From: Mycolicibacterium sp. TUM20985
GTDB taxonomy: Bacteria > Actinomycetota > Actinomycetes > Mycobacteriales > Mycobacteriaceae
Assembly: GCF_030295745.1 (NCBI RefSeq)
Contig: NZ_AP027291.1
Coordinates: 2,294,001 to 2,358,000 of the forward strand
Direction of reading: 5' to 3'
DNA length: 64,000 nucleotides
The translations under genes were made by a program, and so were the position numbers. Every line of letters begins with the position of its first letter. The stretch's first letter is position 1. This document shows, piece after piece, positions 47,837 through 61,046 of this stretch. The notes under the pieces were generated by a model. It was not told the origin of the DNA and made no database searches. It was given only the letters and a program-made list of their open reading frames with translations.

Positions 47837-50800
47837 GTGACAGTCACGACCAGAACCGCATGCTCGTACTGCGGTGTCGGCTGTGGCATCGAGGTCCAGA
47901 CCCGAACCGACACCGCGAGCGGCCTCCCGGTGATCGCCAGGGTGTCGGGTGACAAGTTGCACCCGACCAACTTCGGTCGCCTGTGCACCAAGGGGGCCAC
48001 ACACGCCGAGCTGATGGCGGCCGACGGCGACCGGCTGAGCTCGGCGCTGCTGCGGCCGTCCCGCGGTGAGCAAGCCGTGGCGACTTCGGTGGACGAGGCT
48101 GTCGCCGAGGCCGGGCGGCGCCTGCGGGCCATCGTCGACGAGCACGGACCGGACGCGGTGGCGCTGTACGTCTCCGGTCAGATGTCCATCGAGGCGCAGT
48201 ATCTGGCGACCAAGCTGGCCAAGGGCTTCTTGCGGACGGTCCACATCGAGTCGAACTCGCGGCTGTGCATGGCAAGCGCGGGCACGGGCTACAAGCAATC
48301 GCTGGGGTCGGACGGTCCGCCCGGGTCGTACACGGACTTCGATGTCACCGATCTGTTCTTCGTCACCGGCTCGAACATGGCCGACTGCCATCCGATTCTG
48401 TTCCTGCGCATGGCTGAACGCCACAAGGCGGGTGCCAAGCTCATCGTCGTCGATCCGCGCCGCACGACGACCGCAGAGAAGGCCGACCTGTTCCTCCAGA
48501 TCAAGCCGGGGACCGACCTGGCCCTGCTGAACGGCATCCTGCACCTGCTCGTCGAGTCCGGTGACGTCGACCGTGACTTCATCGCCGAACACACCGACGG
48601 CTGGGACGCGATGCCGGACTTCCTCCAGGACTACCCGCCGGACGTCGTCGCGGAGATCACCGGATTGGCCGAAGCCGACATCCGGACGGCCGCAACGATG
48701 ATCGCCGAGGCGGGCGCCTGGATGACCTGCTGGACCATGGGTCTGAACCAGAGCACGCACGGGACGTGGAACGCCAACGCCATCTGCAACCTCCACCTGG
48801 CGACCGGCGCCATCTGCCGGCCAGGAAGTGGGCCCATGTCGATGACGGGTCAACCCAATGCCATGGGTGGCCGCGAAATGGGTTACATGGGGCCGGGTCT
48901 GCCCGGTCAGCGGGTGGTCACCTCCGCCGACGACCGCCTGTTCGTCGAGGGCAAGTGGCACCTGGAACCCGGCTCCATCCGCACCGACGTCGGGCCGGGC
49001 ACGATCGACATGTTCAAGCAGATGGCCGACGGCGACATCAAGGCCTGTTGGATCGTCTGCACGAATCCGGTTGTCAGCGTGGCGAACCGCAAGACGGTGA
49101 TCACCGGTTTGGAATCGGCGGAGCTCGTCATCACCCAGGACGCCTATCGGGCGACGGCGACCAACCACTACGCCGACATCGTCCTGCCAGCGACCCTGTG
49201 GGCCGAAACGGACGCGGTGATGGTCAACTCGGACCGTAACCTCACCCTGCTGCAGCAGTCCATCCCCGCCCACGGCGACGCCAGGCCCGACTGGTTGTTG
49301 ATCTGTCAGGTCGCCGAGCAGCTCGGCTTCGGCGAACACTTCGCGTACGAATCGAGTGCGGACGTCTTCGACGAGATCCGCGAGTTCTCCAATCCGGGAA
49401 CCGGTTACGACCTTCGTGGCGTCAGCTACGACCGCCTGCGACAGGGACCGGTGCAATGGCCCGCGCCGCCGCTCGACCAGCCGGGCGGGGACGTCGACCG
49501 GCATCCGATCCGCTATCTGAACGACGGCGTGAGCCAGAACCTCTACGTCGACGGCGACGGCCACCGCCCCAGGCTGGCCTTCGCGACCCCATCGCGGCGC
49601 GCGGTCTTCCTTCCGCGGCCGCACATGGATGCCAAGGAGATGCCCGACGACGACTATCCGATGGTGCTGAACACCGGACGTCTGCCACACCAATGGCACA
49701 CGATGACGAAGACCGGCAAGGTGGCGAAGCTCAACAAGCTCGACAACGGGCCGTTCGTCGAGATTCACCCGATCGACGCCGGAGCGCAGAACATCGTCGA
49801 CGGACAGCCGGTCGAACTGGCGTCGCGACGCGGTCGTGCGGTGCTGCCCGCGGTGCTGACCGACCGCGTCCGGCCCGGCAACTGCTTCGTGCCGTTCCAC
49901 TGGAACGACGAGCATGGCGAGTACCTCGCCATCAACGCCGTCACCTCCGACGCGGTCGACCCGGATTCGTTGCAACCCGAGTTCAAGGCGTGCGCGGTCA
50001 GCCTGCGCGCGGCGGGACCAGCCCCGCCGCCGCCGGACGTCGTCGCACCGCCCGCGGACGGTCTGGGGGCACTGGTGCTCTGGGCGTCCCAGACCGGCAC
50101 CGCGGAGGACGTCGCGGCACGGGTGGTGGAACGTCTCGGCACCCCCGACACACCTGCCCGCGTGATGAACATGGACGCCTGTGCGCTGACCGACCTCGCT
50201 ACCTCCGGCGAGGTGCTGATCGTCACCAGCACTTTCGGCGACGGCGGTCCACCGGACAACGGTGCCGACTTCTGGCGCCGGTTGGCGTCAGCCGAGGCAC
50301 CCGCCTTGGACGGGGTCCGCTACGCGGTGCTGGGCATCGGTGACCGCGCCTACGACGACTTCTGTGGCCACGCCAGGTCGGTGGACGCCCGGCTGGCCGA
50401 ACTCGGGGCGACCCAGCTGGCCCAGCGCGTCGACTGCGAGGCGTACGACGACGAGCCGATGGCGCAGTGGATCCAGCAGGTCTCCGGCCTGGTGACCGCA
50501 TCGCCCGGGCCGGTGGGGCCCCGGGAGGTGCGCCCCGTCGCACCGTTCACCCGAGCCAAGCCGGTCGACGCACCGTTGAGTCGCAATGTAGTGCTGACGG
50601 CCCCTGGAGCGGCAAAGGAGGTGCGGCAGTTCGGGTTCGACATCTCCGCCTACGACGTCACCTACGAGGTCGGGGATGCGCTCGGGGTGTACGCCACCAA
50701 CGACGACGCGACCGTCACGCGGTGGCTCGCGGCCACCGGGCTGCCCGCCGAGGACGTGATCGAGGTGGACGGTCGCGAGCTGACGCTGCGCGAAGCCCTC

Positions 50801-51652
50801 ACGACGCACTTCGACCTGTGCCGCATCACCCCGAACCTGCTCGACTTCGTCACCGGGGCCAGCGTCCAGGCGAGTTCGCTGCGAAACCTTCGCCGCAATC
50901 GCGCGGAGTGGGACCGGTGGCTCCGGGGCCGCGACGGGGTGGACGTCGTGACGGAGTTCGGGGTGCGCGCCGAGGTGGAGCAGTGGCGCGACGCCCTGGT
51001 CCGCCTGACACCGCGGTCGTATTCGATCTCGAGCAGCCCGCTGGTCAGCCCTCACGAAGTGCAGTTGACCGTATCGGTGGTGCGCTATCCGGGTCGCGAC
51101 GGGACGCGGCGCGGCGGGGTGTGTTCGACGTTCCTGGCCGACCGGGCGTCCCACGCGTCGGTCTTCCTGCAGCCGTCACCGCACTTCCGGCCGCCGGACG
51201 ACGGGACGACCCCGATGATCATGGTGGGACCGGGGACCGGTGTCGCACCGTTCCGCGGCTTCCTGCAGCAGCGCCGCGCCCTTGGTCACACGGGCCGCAA
51301 CTGGCTCTTCTTCGGCGATCAGCACCGGGCCGAGAACTTCTATTACCGTGAGGATTTGGAGGACATGGTCGACGACGGTCTGTTGAACCGGCTCGATCTC
51401 GCGTTCTCGCGCGACCAACCTCAGCGGGTGTACGTGCAGCACAAGCTCGCGGACTACGGGCACGACGTCTGGCGGTGGCTGGAGGACGGTGCGCACTTCT
51501 ACGTGTGCGGTGATGCCACCCGCATGGCCAAGGACGTCGACGATGCGCTGACCGCCGTCATCCGTGAGCACGGCGGGATGTCCAGCGAGCGCGCCCGCGA
51601 CTACAAGCGCGAACTGGTCGCCGCCAAACGCTATGTGCGGGACGTCTACTGA
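47837..51652 (+). CDS. nasN: Assimilatory nitrate reductase-flavoreductase fusion (NasN type)
   Basis: A 1271-residue fusion. Residues 1-720 are a molybdopterin nitrate reductase: [4Fe-4S] ligands Cys9, 12, 16 and 50 (CSYCGVGC, RLCTKG), the likely Mo ligand Cys144 in NSRLCMASAGT, and TGRLPHQWHTMTKTGK. A Pro-rich linker leads to a flavodoxin domain (about 745-885; LVLWASQTGTAEDVA, STFGDGGPPDNGADFW). CysJ-like FAD and NADPH domains follow (RSYSISSSP, MVGPGTGVAPFRGFLQQRR, FYVCGDATRMAKDVDDAL). The fusion can in principle pass NADPH electrons to nitrate without a partner. It resembles NasN described in M. smegmatis. GTG start. Confidence 0.93.
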   Translation: MTVTTRTACSYCGVGCGIEVQTRTDTASGLPVIARVSGDKLHPTNFGRLCTKGATHAELMAADGDRLSSALLRPSRGEQAVATSVDEAVAEAGRRLRAIVDEHGPDAVALYVSGQMSIEAQYLATKLAKGFLRTVHIESNSRLCMASAGTGYKQSLGSDGPPGSYTDFDVTDLFFVTGSNMADCHPILFLRMAERHKAGAKLIVVDPRRTTTAEKADLFLQIKPGTDLALLNGILHLLVESGDVDRDFIAEHTDGWDAMPDFLQDYPPDVVAEITGLAEADIRTAATMIAEAGAWMTCWTMGLNQSTHGTWNANAICNLHLATGAICRPGSGPMSMTGQPNAMGGREMGYMGPGLPGQRVVTSADDRLFVEGKWHLEPGSIRTDVGPGTIDMFKQMADGDIKACWIVCTNPVVSVANRKTVITGLESAELVITQDAYRATATNHYADIVLPATLWAETDAVMVNSDRNLTLLQQSIPAHGDARPDWLLICQVAEQLGFGEHFAYESSADVFDEIREFSNPGTGYDLRGVSYDRLRQGPVQWPAPPLDQPGGDVDRHPIRYLNDGVSQNLYVDGDGHRPRLAFATPSRRAVFLPRPHMDAKEMPDDDYPMVLNTGRLPHQWHTMTKTGKVAKLNKLDNGPFVEIHPIDAGAQNIVDGQPVELASRRGRAVLPAVLTDRVRPGNCFVPFHWNDEHGEYLAINAVTSDAVDPDSLQPEFKACAVSLRAAGPAPPPPDVVAPPADGLGALVLWASQTGTAEDVAARVVERLGTPDTPARVMNMDACALTDLATSGEVLIVTSTFGDGGPPDNGADFWRRLASAEAPALDGVRYAVLGIGDRAYDDFCGHARSVDARLAELGATQLAQRVDCEAYDDEPMAQWIQQVSGLVTASPGPVGPREVRPVAPFTRAKPVDAPLSRNVVLTAPGAAKEVRQFGFDISAYDVTYEVGDALGVYATNDDATVTRWLAATGLPAEDVIEVDGRELTLREALTTHFDLCRITPNLLDFVTGASVQASSLRNLRRNRAEWDRWLRGRDGVDVVTEFGVRAEVEQWRDALVRLTPRSYSISSSPLVSPHEVQLTVSVVRYPGRDGTRRGGVCSTFLADRASHASVFLQPSPHFRPPDDGTTPMIMVGPGTGVAPFRGFLQQRRALGHTGRNWLFFGDQHRAENFYYREDLEDMVDDGLLNRLDLAFSRDQPQRVYVQHKLADYGHDVWRWLEDGAHFYVCGDATRMAKDVDDALTAVIREHGGMSSERARDYKRELVAAKRYVRDVY

Positions 51653-51661
51653 CGATTCGAC

Positions 51662-53413
<1,752 letters not shown>

Positions 53414-53484
53414 TCATTCACCGTCAACGCGGTCATGCGTCGCTAGGGGCTTTCGTCACCAGTGTTCTGCAGTAGGTTTTCGAC

Positions 53485-54570
53485 ATGGCTGCACCGCGTA
53501 CGGTCGACGTCACCCTTCCCGGCCGCCTCGGCGACCCGACCATGGAATTGCGCTCCGATCCGAGGGCAGACCCCCGGATGCTGGCGGCCATCGCGCCATT
53601 CGGGCTCGACACGTTGGCAGCCGATCTGCCCGTTGACCGTCGGTCACCGCTCGAGGAGCTGCTCGCCGTCGCGGCGGCCGCCGAACAGGCCTTCGACGGT
53701 GTGTTCGGTGCCCTGCTCGCCGACATCCCGTCGCCTCAGCCGGTGGACACCCGCACCCTGAGCGTCACCGGGGTCGACGGCAACGAGATCACGCTGTACG
53801 TCCATCGTCCGATCGGTGTGTCGGCACCCATGCCGGGTCTACTTCATCTCCACGGCGGAGGGATGGCCATCCTCAAGGCGGCCGACCGGTCCGCCTCGGT
53901 GTGGCGGGAAGCGCTTGCCGCCCAAGGCTGCGTGGTCGTCGGCGTCGAGTTCCGTAATTCCGCCGGAACGCTTGGCGCGCACCCGTTTCCGGCCGGTCTC
54001 GAGGACTGTGCCAGCGCGCTGGAGTGGATGCACGCGCAGCGCGACGGTCTCGGGTTGACGTCGATCGTCGTGACCGGTGAGTCCGGCGGTGGCAACCTGT
54101 CGCTCGCCACGGCGTTGAAGGCCAAGCGGGACGGCAGGCTCGACCGGATCGACGGGGTGTACGCCCAGGTGCCGTTCATCTACGGCGGTTACGACACCCC
54201 CAACCCCGCGCTACCGTCGCTCGTCGAGAACGAGGGCTACTTCCTGGGCCCGTCGATGATGACGCTCATGGCGGCGCTGTACGACCCGACGGGTCAGCAC
54301 ACCACCGATCCGCTGGCGTGGCCGTACTACGCCGACGAGCGTGACATGCAGGGGTTGCCGCCGCACGTCGTGAGCACCGACGAGCTCGACCCCCTGCGGG
54401 ACGAGGGGCTGGCCTACCTGCGGGCGTTGCAGCGCGCAGGCGTGGACGCCTCGGGCCATACCTACAGCGGGGTCGGGCACGCAGGCGAGCAGATCGTGGC
54501 CGCGGCGGTTCCCGAGCTGTTCCAACGGGCGCTGCGCGACGTCGCGACCTTTGCGCGCCGCGTGCGATGA
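53485..54570 (+). CDS. Alpha/beta hydrolase of the HSL/Lip family
   Basis: A 361-residue esterase/lipase of the hormone-sensitive lipase group. The oxyanion-hole motif is LLHLHGGGMAIL (about 118-129), the nucleophile elbow TGESGGGNLSLA (Ser near 198), the acid TDELDPLRDE and the catalytic His in GVGHAGEQIV. All members of the triad are present. There is no signal peptide. The substrate is unknown. It ends just before the convergent tRNA-Leu. Confidence 0.88.
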   Translation: MAAPRTVDVTLPGRLGDPTMELRSDPRADPRMLAAIAPFGLDTLAADLPVDRRSPLEELLAVAAAAEQAFDGVFGALLADIPSPQPVDTRTLSVTGVDGNEITLYVHRPIGVSAPMPGLLHLHGGGMAILKAADRSASVWREALAAQGCVVVGVEFRNSAGTLGAHPFPAGLEDCASALEWMHAQRDGLGLTSIVVTGESGGGNLSLATALKAKRDGRLDRIDGVYAQVPFIYGGYDTPNPALPSLVENEGYFLGPSMMTLMAALYDPTGQHTTDPLAWPYYADERDMQGLPPHVVSTDELDPLRDEGLAYLRALQRAGVDASGHTYSGVGHAGEQIVAAAVPELFQRALRDVATFARRVR

Positions 54571-54576
54571 AAACAG

Positions 54577-54662
54577 TGTCCGAGGGGGGACTTGAACCCC
54601 CACGCCCGTTAATAGGGCACTAGCACCTCAAGCTAGCGCGTCTGCCATTCCGCCACTCGGAC
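54577..54662 (-). tRNA. tRNA-Leu (anticodon GAG)
   Basis: On the minus strand an 86-nt tRNA folds completely. The acceptor gtccgag pairs with ctcggac plus discriminator A. The anticodon stem ctagc/gctag encloses the loop ttgaggt with anticodon gag. The long variable arm is gtgccctattaacgggcgtg, and the T-arm carries ggttcaagtcc. The large variable arm and GAG anticodon identify leucine. CCA is not encoded. Confidence 0.95.
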
Positions 54663-54721
54663 AAGAGCGCCTAAGGCTAACGGATCAACGGTGCCCGGAC
54701 CAAAACCGGAGGGAGAGTGCA

Positions 54722-56074
54722 ATGGTACGAATGGTGACCGTGAGTGATTCTCCCCAGCCGTCCGACGAGGTCGTCGAACTCGTCAGCGCGTTGATTCGGT
54801 TCGACACCTCGAACACCGGCGAGCTCGACACCACCGCGGGTGAGGAGGAGTGCGCCCGCTGGGTGGCTCGTCAGCTCGAGGACGTCGGCTACGAATGCGA
54901 GTACGTCGAGTCGGGCGCCCCGGGCCGCGGCAACGTCGTCACCCGACTGCGCGGCGCCGACCCCAGCCGCGGGGCCCTGCTCGTGCACGGCCACCTCGAC
55001 GTGGTGCCCGCCGAGGCGGCCGACTGGAGCGTGCACCCGTTCTCCGGCGCCGTCTCCGACGGCTACGTCTGGGGCCGCGGGGCGATCGACATGAAGAACA
55101 TGATCGGGATGATGATCGCGGTCGCACGCCACCTCAAGCGGACCGGGACCGTGCCGCCGCGCGATCTGGTGTTCGCCTTCGTCGCCGACGAGGAGGCCGG
55201 CGGCAAGTACGGCTGCGGGTGGCTGGTCGAGAACCGGCCCGATCTGTTCGCGGGCGTCACCGAGGCGATCGGCGAGGTCGGCGGGTTCTCCCTGACCGTG
55301 CCGCACCGAGACGGCGGCGACAAGCGGCTCTATCTGATCGAAACCGCCGAGAAGGGCATGCGGTGGATGCGGCTGACCGCCCGCGGCCGGGCCGGGCACG
55401 GTTCCTTCGTGCACGACGACAACGCCGTCACCACGCTCGCGGGGGCGGTCGCACGGCTGGGCAGCTACGAGTTCCCGGTCGTCCTGACCGATCCGGTCGC
55501 GCAGTTCCTCGGCGCCGTGGGCGAGGAGACGGGACACGCCTTCGATCCCGCGTCACCGGACCTCGAGGGGACGATCGCCAAGTTGGGGCCCATTGGGCGC
55601 ATCGTGGGCGCCACGCTGCGCGACTCGGCCAACCCCACCATGCTGAAGGCCGGCTACAAGGCCAACGTCATCCCCGCCACCGCCGAGGCCGTCGTCGACT
55701 GCCGGGTGCTGCCGGGGCGGCAGGCGGCGTTCGAGGCGACGGTCGACGAGCTGATCGGGCCGGACGTGACCCGCGAGTGGATCACCGAGTTGCCGTCGTA
55801 TGAGACAACGTTCGACGGCGAGCTGGTCGACGCCATGAACTCGGCGCTGCTGTCGGTGGATCCCGACGCGCGCATCGTGCCCTACATGCTCTCCGGCGGT
55901 ACGGACGCCAAACACTTTGCGCGCCTTGGCATTCGTTGCTTCGGCTTCATCCCGCTGCGCCTGCCCCCCGAACTGGACTTCGCGGCGTTGTTCCACGGCG
56001 TCGATGAGCGGGTACCCGTCGAATCGCTGACGTTCGGAACCCAGGTTCTCGAGCACTTCCTCCTGCACTGCTGA
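54722..56074 (+). CDS. M20-family metallopeptidase (Rv2141c type)
   Basis: A 450-residue zinc exopeptidase of the M20/DapE-ArgE group. The metal ligands sit in [11 protein letters not shown] and GRGAIDMKN, the catalytic Glu pair in [11 protein letters not shown], with a dimerisation domain in the middle ([25 protein letters not shown]) and the C-terminal metal His in [13 protein letters not shown]...FHGVDERV. The ATG at 54722 follows ggagggagag. M. tuberculosis names it dapE2, but its true substrate is uncertain; a dipeptidase or carboxypeptidase is as likely as succinyl-DAP hydrolysis. Confidence 0.9.
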   Translation: MVRMVTVSDSPQPSDEVVELVSALIRFDTSNTGELDTTAGEEECARWVARQLEDVGYECEYVESGAPGRGNVVTRLRGADPSRGALLVHGHLDVVPAEAADWSVHPFSGAVSDGYVWGRGAIDMKNMIGMMIAVARHLKRTGTVPPRDLVFAFVADEEAGGKYGCGWLVENRPDLFAGVTEAIGEVGGFSLTVPHRDGGDKRLYLIETAEKGMRWMRLTARGRAGHGSFVHDDNAVTTLAGAVARLGSYEFPVVLTDPVAQFLGAVGEETGHAFDPASPDLEGTIAKLGPIGRIVGATLRDSANPTMLKAGYKANVIPATAEAVVDCRVLPGRQAAFEATVDELIGPDVTREWITELPSYETTFDGELVDAMNSALLSVDPDARIVPYMLSGGTDAKHFARLGIRCFGFIPLRLPPELDFAALFHGVDERVPVESLTFGTQVLEHFLLHC

Positions 56075-56106
56075 ACAATCACCGGAAGACCAACCGAAGG
56101 GATCCA

Positions 56107-56637
56107 ATGAGCACCCCGTACGACAACCTTCCCCAGTTGCCGAGCTTCACCCTCACCTCGACCTCGATCACCGACGGCGCGCCGCTGTCGCAGGAACAGG
56201 TCAGCGGCATCATGGGCGCCGGGGGATCGGACGTGTCCCCGCAGTTGAGCTGGTCGGGGTTCCCCGAGACCACGCGCAGCTTCGCCGTGACGATGTACGA
56301 CCCCGACGCGCCGACGGCCTCCGGGTTTTGGCACTGGGCGGTGGCGAACCTGCCCGCGACGGTGACGGAGCTGCCCGAGGGCGTCGGCGACGGCAGCCAC
56401 GCCGAGTTTCCCGGCGACGCGCTGACACTGCCCAACGACGCCGGTCTGAAGCGCTTCATCGGCGCTGCCCCGCCCCCGGGACACGGCCCGCACCGCTACT
56501 TCGTGGCCGTCCACGCCGTCGACGTGGAGAAGTTGGACCTGCCCGAGAGCGCCACCCCGGCGTACCTGGGTTTCAACCTGTTCAGCCACGCGATCGCGCG
56601 CGCCGTCATCATGGGCACCTACGAGATCGCCGACTAA
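56107..56637 (+). CDS. PEBP/YbhB family protein (Rv2140c type)
   Basis: A 176-residue phosphatidylethanolamine-binding-protein fold. Conserved pieces are [45 protein letters not shown] (with the DPDAP and HW motifs of the ligand pocket) and [14 protein letters not shown]. tuberculosis Rv2140c (TB18.6) is a homologue; the function is unsettled. It is followed by a long inverted repeat shared with pyrD. Confidence 0.93.
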   Translation: MSTPYDNLPQLPSFTLTSTSITDGAPLSQEQVSGIMGAGGSDVSPQLSWSGFPETTRSFAVTMYDPDAPTASGFWHWAVANLPATVTELPEGVGDGSHAEFPGDALTLPNDAGLKRFIGAAPPPGHGPHRYFVAVHAVDVEKLDLPESATPAYLGFNLFSHAIARAVIMGTYEIAD

Positions 56638-56640
56638 CCC

Positions 56641-56686
56641 CGCGAGCAGACGCAAAGGGCCCTGAAACCCTGCGAATGAGGGCCTT

Positions 56687-56701
<15 letters not shown>
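56641..56701. terminator. Bidirectional hairpin between the PEBP gene and pyrD
   Basis: cgcgagcagacg (56641-56652) pairs perfectly with cgtctgctcgcg (56690-56701). Inside it, gcaaagggccct and agggccttttac extend the stem. For the plus strand the stem includes a short T-run (cctttt). The right arm forms the last four codons of pyrD (R-E-Q-T), so pyrD coding sequence is part of the terminator. Confidence 0.8.
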
Positions 56702-57759
<1,058 letters not shown>

Positions 57760-57763
<4 letters not shown>

Positions 57764-58017
57764 GGCTTGGGCCGACCGTCGTCGCTCATCCATTCCGACG
57801 CAGACTTCCTGCGCCGCAACAACACCCGTCGACTGCCATCGGTGTAGAGGCGCACGCGGGTCAACTCCCAGCCGCGATACTCGGCCTCGATGGACAGCCG
57901 GATCGACGCGGACACCCGGGTCACGTCCGGCGGCAGCCGAAGTGGCACCCACTCGTAGTCGTCGGAGAGATCCGCCTCCCACGCGGCGGGCATGCGCCCG
58001 CGCTGATGGGCCGTCAT
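57760..58017 (-). CDS. Small conserved protein (DUF5703-like)
   Basis: An 85-residue protein: [71 protein letters not shown]. The ATG at 58017 overlaps the lppL stop (ATGA); an internal ATG at 57993 (MPAAWEADL) is an alternative. It is beta-rich and basic at the C-terminus, with no membrane segment. The function is unknown. Coupled by ATGA overlaps to both lppL and pyrD. Confidence 0.8.
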
Positions 58018-59045
58018 CCGGCGGCCCGTGGGATCACTTGCACGCCCGCACCCGAGCCGGACACCACGAACAGCGTGCCGGTCGAATCGTCGAAGCTCAG
58101 GAAGTTGGGCTGCTGCACGGTGGGATGGCGCACCTTCTCGACGGGAATTCCGGTCGAGAGATCGTAACCAACCACGCTGTTGGTCGCCGTCTGCGACACC
58201 CACGCCAGCCGCGAGGTGCCCGCGAGGCCGTAGGGCGCCCCCTTGACGGGGTACTGCTGGCGCAGCATGAGCGGGTCCGTGCCGAACACTAGGAGTGCCT
58301 GACCGCGGGTGTCGGCGACGAGGATGCGGCCCTCGGGGTCGGTGACCATCGTGGTGGCGCCCTCACCCGCCCGCAGTGCGTGCTCCTGCTTGGTGCCGGA
58401 GGCGTCCACGGTCGTGACCGACGTCTGGCCGCGATCGAGGACGGCGACCGTGTCACCCCGCGCGACCAGGGCGTCGACGCGAGCGAAGATCTGCAGCCGC
58501 GCCTGCACCGAGGTGTCGGAGCCGAGCGTGTACACCGCACCGTCGGCGCTGCCGAGGACCACCTTTCCGTCCGCCCGACGGGTGATCGCGGTGAACTCGG
58601 TGTCGGGCTGGCCGTCGACGTCGAACCGGGTCACCGCGTCACCTCCGCGAACGTCGACCATGAAGTAGCCACCCTTCGTGGACGCGAACACCGTGCCGCC
58701 GCCGTCATCGACGACGGCGGTCGCTGGCGCAGGCAGCCGCACCGTCCGAGCCGCCCCGGCCGCGGGAAACACGGTGAGCGCCGACCCGCCCCCGGCGCCC
58801 TGGGTCAGCACCACCAGCGTCGATGTAGCCGCATCGAAGACCGCTGCCTCGCCCACCCCGTCGAGGGGTCGCACCGACCCCGCGGGCGTCGTGGTCACCG
58901 CGGGCGAATCGGCCGCCCGGGCAGGGGAGATCGTGGGTGGCGGACTGTCGGTGGGCGTAGTGGAACACGCCAGGCAGGCAACCATCGTCACGATCCAAAG
59001 AAGGCTGTGACCTAGGCGACGCTTCGGTGTTTCGTTCAGCGGCAA
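58014..59045 (-). CDS. lppL: Lipoprotein LppL, beta-propeller-like
   Basis: A 343-residue lipoprotein matching Rv2138. A TTG at 59045 gives a basic N-terminus (RRLGHSLL), a hydrophobic stretch and lipobox LAC (Cys27); gaggg lies upstream. The body has repeated blades with [49 protein letters not shown] and [20 protein letters not shown], indicating an NHL/YVTN-type beta-propeller. Binding partner unknown. First gene of lppL-DUF5703-pyrD. Confidence 0.87.
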   Translation of the reverse strand: MPLNETPKRRLGHSLLWIVTMVACLACSTTPTDSPPPTISPARAADSPAVTTTPAGSVRPLDGVGEAAVFDAATSTLVVLTQGAGGGSALTVFPAAGAARTVRLPAPATAVVDDGGGTVFASTKGGYFMVDVRGGDAVTRFDVDGQPDTEFTAITRRADGKVVLGSADGAVYTLGSDTSVQARLQIFARVDALVARGDTVAVLDRGQTSVTTVDASGTKQEHALRAGEGATTMVTDPEGRILVADTRGQALLVFGTDPLMLRQQYPVKGAPYGLAGTSRLAWVSQTATNSVVGYDLSTGIPVEKVRHPTVQQPNFLSFDDSTGTLFVVSGSGAGVQVIPRAAG

Positions 59046-59133
59046 AGGGTAACCCTCAGTTGTGCGAATCGGATGGCAATCGAACGGTCAGTCTAGGCAC
59101 CATCAGGAAGCGACCCCCCGATATGGTTCCCTC

Positions 59134-59433
59134 ATGACCGGCGCAGCGGACGGTGGTCAATTCGCGATCGACGATCTGTCGACCGGAGTGCATGCCAGCG
59201 GATTCGGGCGGGTCGGCGACGGCAGGAGCTTCTCCTTCCACGTCGAGAAGCAGACGCTGTTCGTCGAGGTGTATCGCCCGCGCCTGAGCGGTCCGGTGCC
59301 CCACGCGGAGGACGTGGTTGCGGCGGCCAGCCGGAGCCTGGCCCACGTCGACGTTGCCGACGAGCGCAGCTTGGCCGCCGCCGTCCGCGATGCCGTCGCC
59401 GACGCCCAGCCGGTGCCACGCTCAGCGCGCTGA
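59134..59433 (+). CDS. Small conserved protein (Rv2137c-like)
   Basis: A 99-residue protein with GQFAIDDLSTGVHASGFGRVGDGRSFSFHVEKQTLFVEVYRPRLSGPVPHAEDVVAAASRSL. The ATG at 59134 fits the position of Rv2137c; the upstream extension lacks family character. It looks cytoplasmic and alpha/beta. The function is unknown. Starts a plus-strand run that continues with uppP. Confidence 0.75.
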   Translation: MTGAADGGQFAIDDLSTGVHASGFGRVGDGRSFSFHVEKQTLFVEVYRPRLSGPVPHAEDVVAAASRSLAHVDVADERSLAAAVRDAVADAQPVPRSAR

Positions 59434-59469
59434 CAGCTACGCCACGGTACGGTCGTCGGCGTGATGGAC

Positions 59470-60300
59470 ATGTCGTGGCTGCAGGTCGTGGTGTTGGCAG
59501 TGGTCCAAGGCCTTACGGAATTCCTGCCGGTGTCGTCCTCCGCCCATCTCGCGATCGTGTCGAAGCTGTTCTTCGCCGATGACGCGGGCGCGTCTTTCAC
59601 CGCCGTCAGCCAGCTCGGCACCGAGCTCGCGGTGCTGATCTACTTTGCCCGCGACATCAGCCGCATCGTGGTGGCGTGGTTCGGCGGGCTGCGCGACCCC
59701 GCCCGCCGCACCCCCGACTACTGGCTGGGCTGGTGGGTGATCATCGGCACCATCCCGATCGGCGCCGCCGGGCTGATCTTCAAGCACTACATCCGCGACG
59801 ACGTGCGCAATCTGTGGATCATCGCAACAGCGTTGATCGCGTTCTCCGCCGTCATCGCGGCCGCCGAGTACTTCGGCAAGCAGACCCGACCGATCGAACG
59901 ATTCACCTGGAAGGACAGCATCGTCATCGGACTGTCACAGTGCCTGGCCCTGATCCCCGGGGTGTCGCGATCGGGCGCCACGATCAGCGCAGGCCTGTTC
60001 ATGGGCCAGGAGCGTGAGGCGGCGGCCCGGTTCGGGTTCCTGCTGGCCATCCCCGCCGTGCTCGCGTCGGGGTTGTACTCCCTGCCCGACGCATTCCACC
60101 CCGACGGCAGGGGGATGAGTGCGTCCGGCCCGCAACTGGCGGTGTCCGTGGTCATCGCCTTCGTCGTCGGCCTCGCCGCCGTGTCGTGGTTCCTGAAGTT
60201 CCTGGTGCGCCACGGTATGTACTGGTTCGTCGGCTACCGGGTGATCCTCGGCGTGACGCTCCTGATCCTGCTGGGCACCGGCGTGGTGGCAGCGCAGTGA
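59470..60300 (+). CDS. uppP: Undecaprenyl-diphosphatase UppP/BacA
   Basis: A 276-residue polytopic phosphatase that recycles undecaprenyl diphosphate to the carrier used by MraY and MurG. The ATG at 59470 ([26 protein letters not shown]) matches the usual mycobacterial start and length; a GTG at 59461 and an ATG at 59464 are in frame. The two catalytic repeats are visible: [15 protein letters not shown] near the N-terminus and [18 protein letters not shown] (about 158-175). Loss of BacA confers bacitracin sensitivity in other bacteria. Confidence 0.94.
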   Translation: MSWLQVVVLAVVQGLTEFLPVSSSAHLAIVSKLFFADDAGASFTAVSQLGTELAVLIYFARDISRIVVAWFGGLRDPARRTPDYWLGWWVIIGTIPIGAAGLIFKHYIRDDVRNLWIIATALIAFSAVIAAAEYFGKQTRPIERFTWKDSIVIGLSQCLALIPGVSRSGATISAGLFMGQEREAAARFGFLLAIPAVLASGLYSLPDAFHPDGRGMSASGPQLAVSVVIAFVVGLAAVSWFLKFLVRHGMYWFVGYRVILGVTLLILLGTGVVAAQ

Positions 60301-60313
60301 TAATGGACCAACG

Positions 60314-60991
60314 ATGACCGTCATCCTGCTGCGCCACGGTCGCTCGACGTCGAATACCGCCCACACGCTGGCGGGCCGCGCCGACGGGGTCGACCTCGAC
60401 GACAAGGGACGCGAACAGGCCGAGTCGGTGATCGCCCGCATCGGCGAGCTGCCCGTGAAGGCGATCGTGCGGTCGCCGCTGCTGCGCTGTGAGCGAACAG
60501 TGACTCCGCTGGCCGAGGCACTCGGACTGCAACCCGTGGTGGAGGACAGGCTGACCGAGGTGGACTACGGCGCCTGGACCGGTCGCAAGATCGGCGACTT
60601 GGTCAAGGAACCGCTGTGGGCGGTGGTGCAGCAGCAACCCAGTGCGGCGGTCTTCCCCGACGGCGAGGGCCTCGCCGAGGTTCAGGCGAGGGCGGTAGCG
60701 GCGGTCCGCCACCACGACCGCACCCTGGCCGAGCAGCACGAAGGCGACGTGCTGTGGGTGGCCTGTACGCATGGTGACGTGATCAAGTCGATCATCGCCG
60801 ACGCGCTGGGAACTCACCTCGATAGCTTTCAGCGCATCACCGCGGATCCGGCGTCCATGAGCGTCATCCGGTACACCTCGGTGCGGCCCTTCGTGCTCCA
60901 CGTCAACCACACCGGCGCCGCGTTGACCGCGGCACTCCTGGCGAAACCCGAGCCCTCGGGTGACGCGGTGGTCGGCGGCTCCACAGACTGA
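60314..60991 (+). CDS. Histidine phosphatase superfamily protein (Rv2135c type)
   Basis: A 225-residue branch-1 histidine phosphatase (phosphoglycerate-mutase-like). The phospho-His is in VILLRHGRSTSN (His8), with Arg in SPLLRCERT, Glu in LTEVDYGAWTGRK and the second His in VACTHGDVIKS. It is probably a phosphatase rather than a mutase; the substrate is unknown. It follows uppP by 13 bp and precedes the DUF3090 gene. Confidence 0.9.
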   Translation: MTVILLRHGRSTSNTAHTLAGRADGVDLDDKGREQAESVIARIGELPVKAIVRSPLLRCERTVTPLAEALGLQPVVEDRLTEVDYGAWTGRKIGDLVKEPLWAVVQQQPSAAVFPDGEGLAEVQARAVAAVRHHDRTLAEQHEGDVLWVACTHGDVIKSIIADALGTHLDSFQRITADPASMSVIRYTSVRPFVLHVNHTGAALTAALLAKPEPSGDAVVGGSTD

Positions 60992-61046
60992 CACGCGTCG
61001 TTCGATTCACGGCCGAGGTCGCACTACCGGTATTTTGGGAGGCGTC

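Noticed and set aside
47723..49975. 750-residue minus-strand ORF opposite nasN
   Set aside because: The plus strand has all molybdoenzyme motifs; the antisense frame has none.
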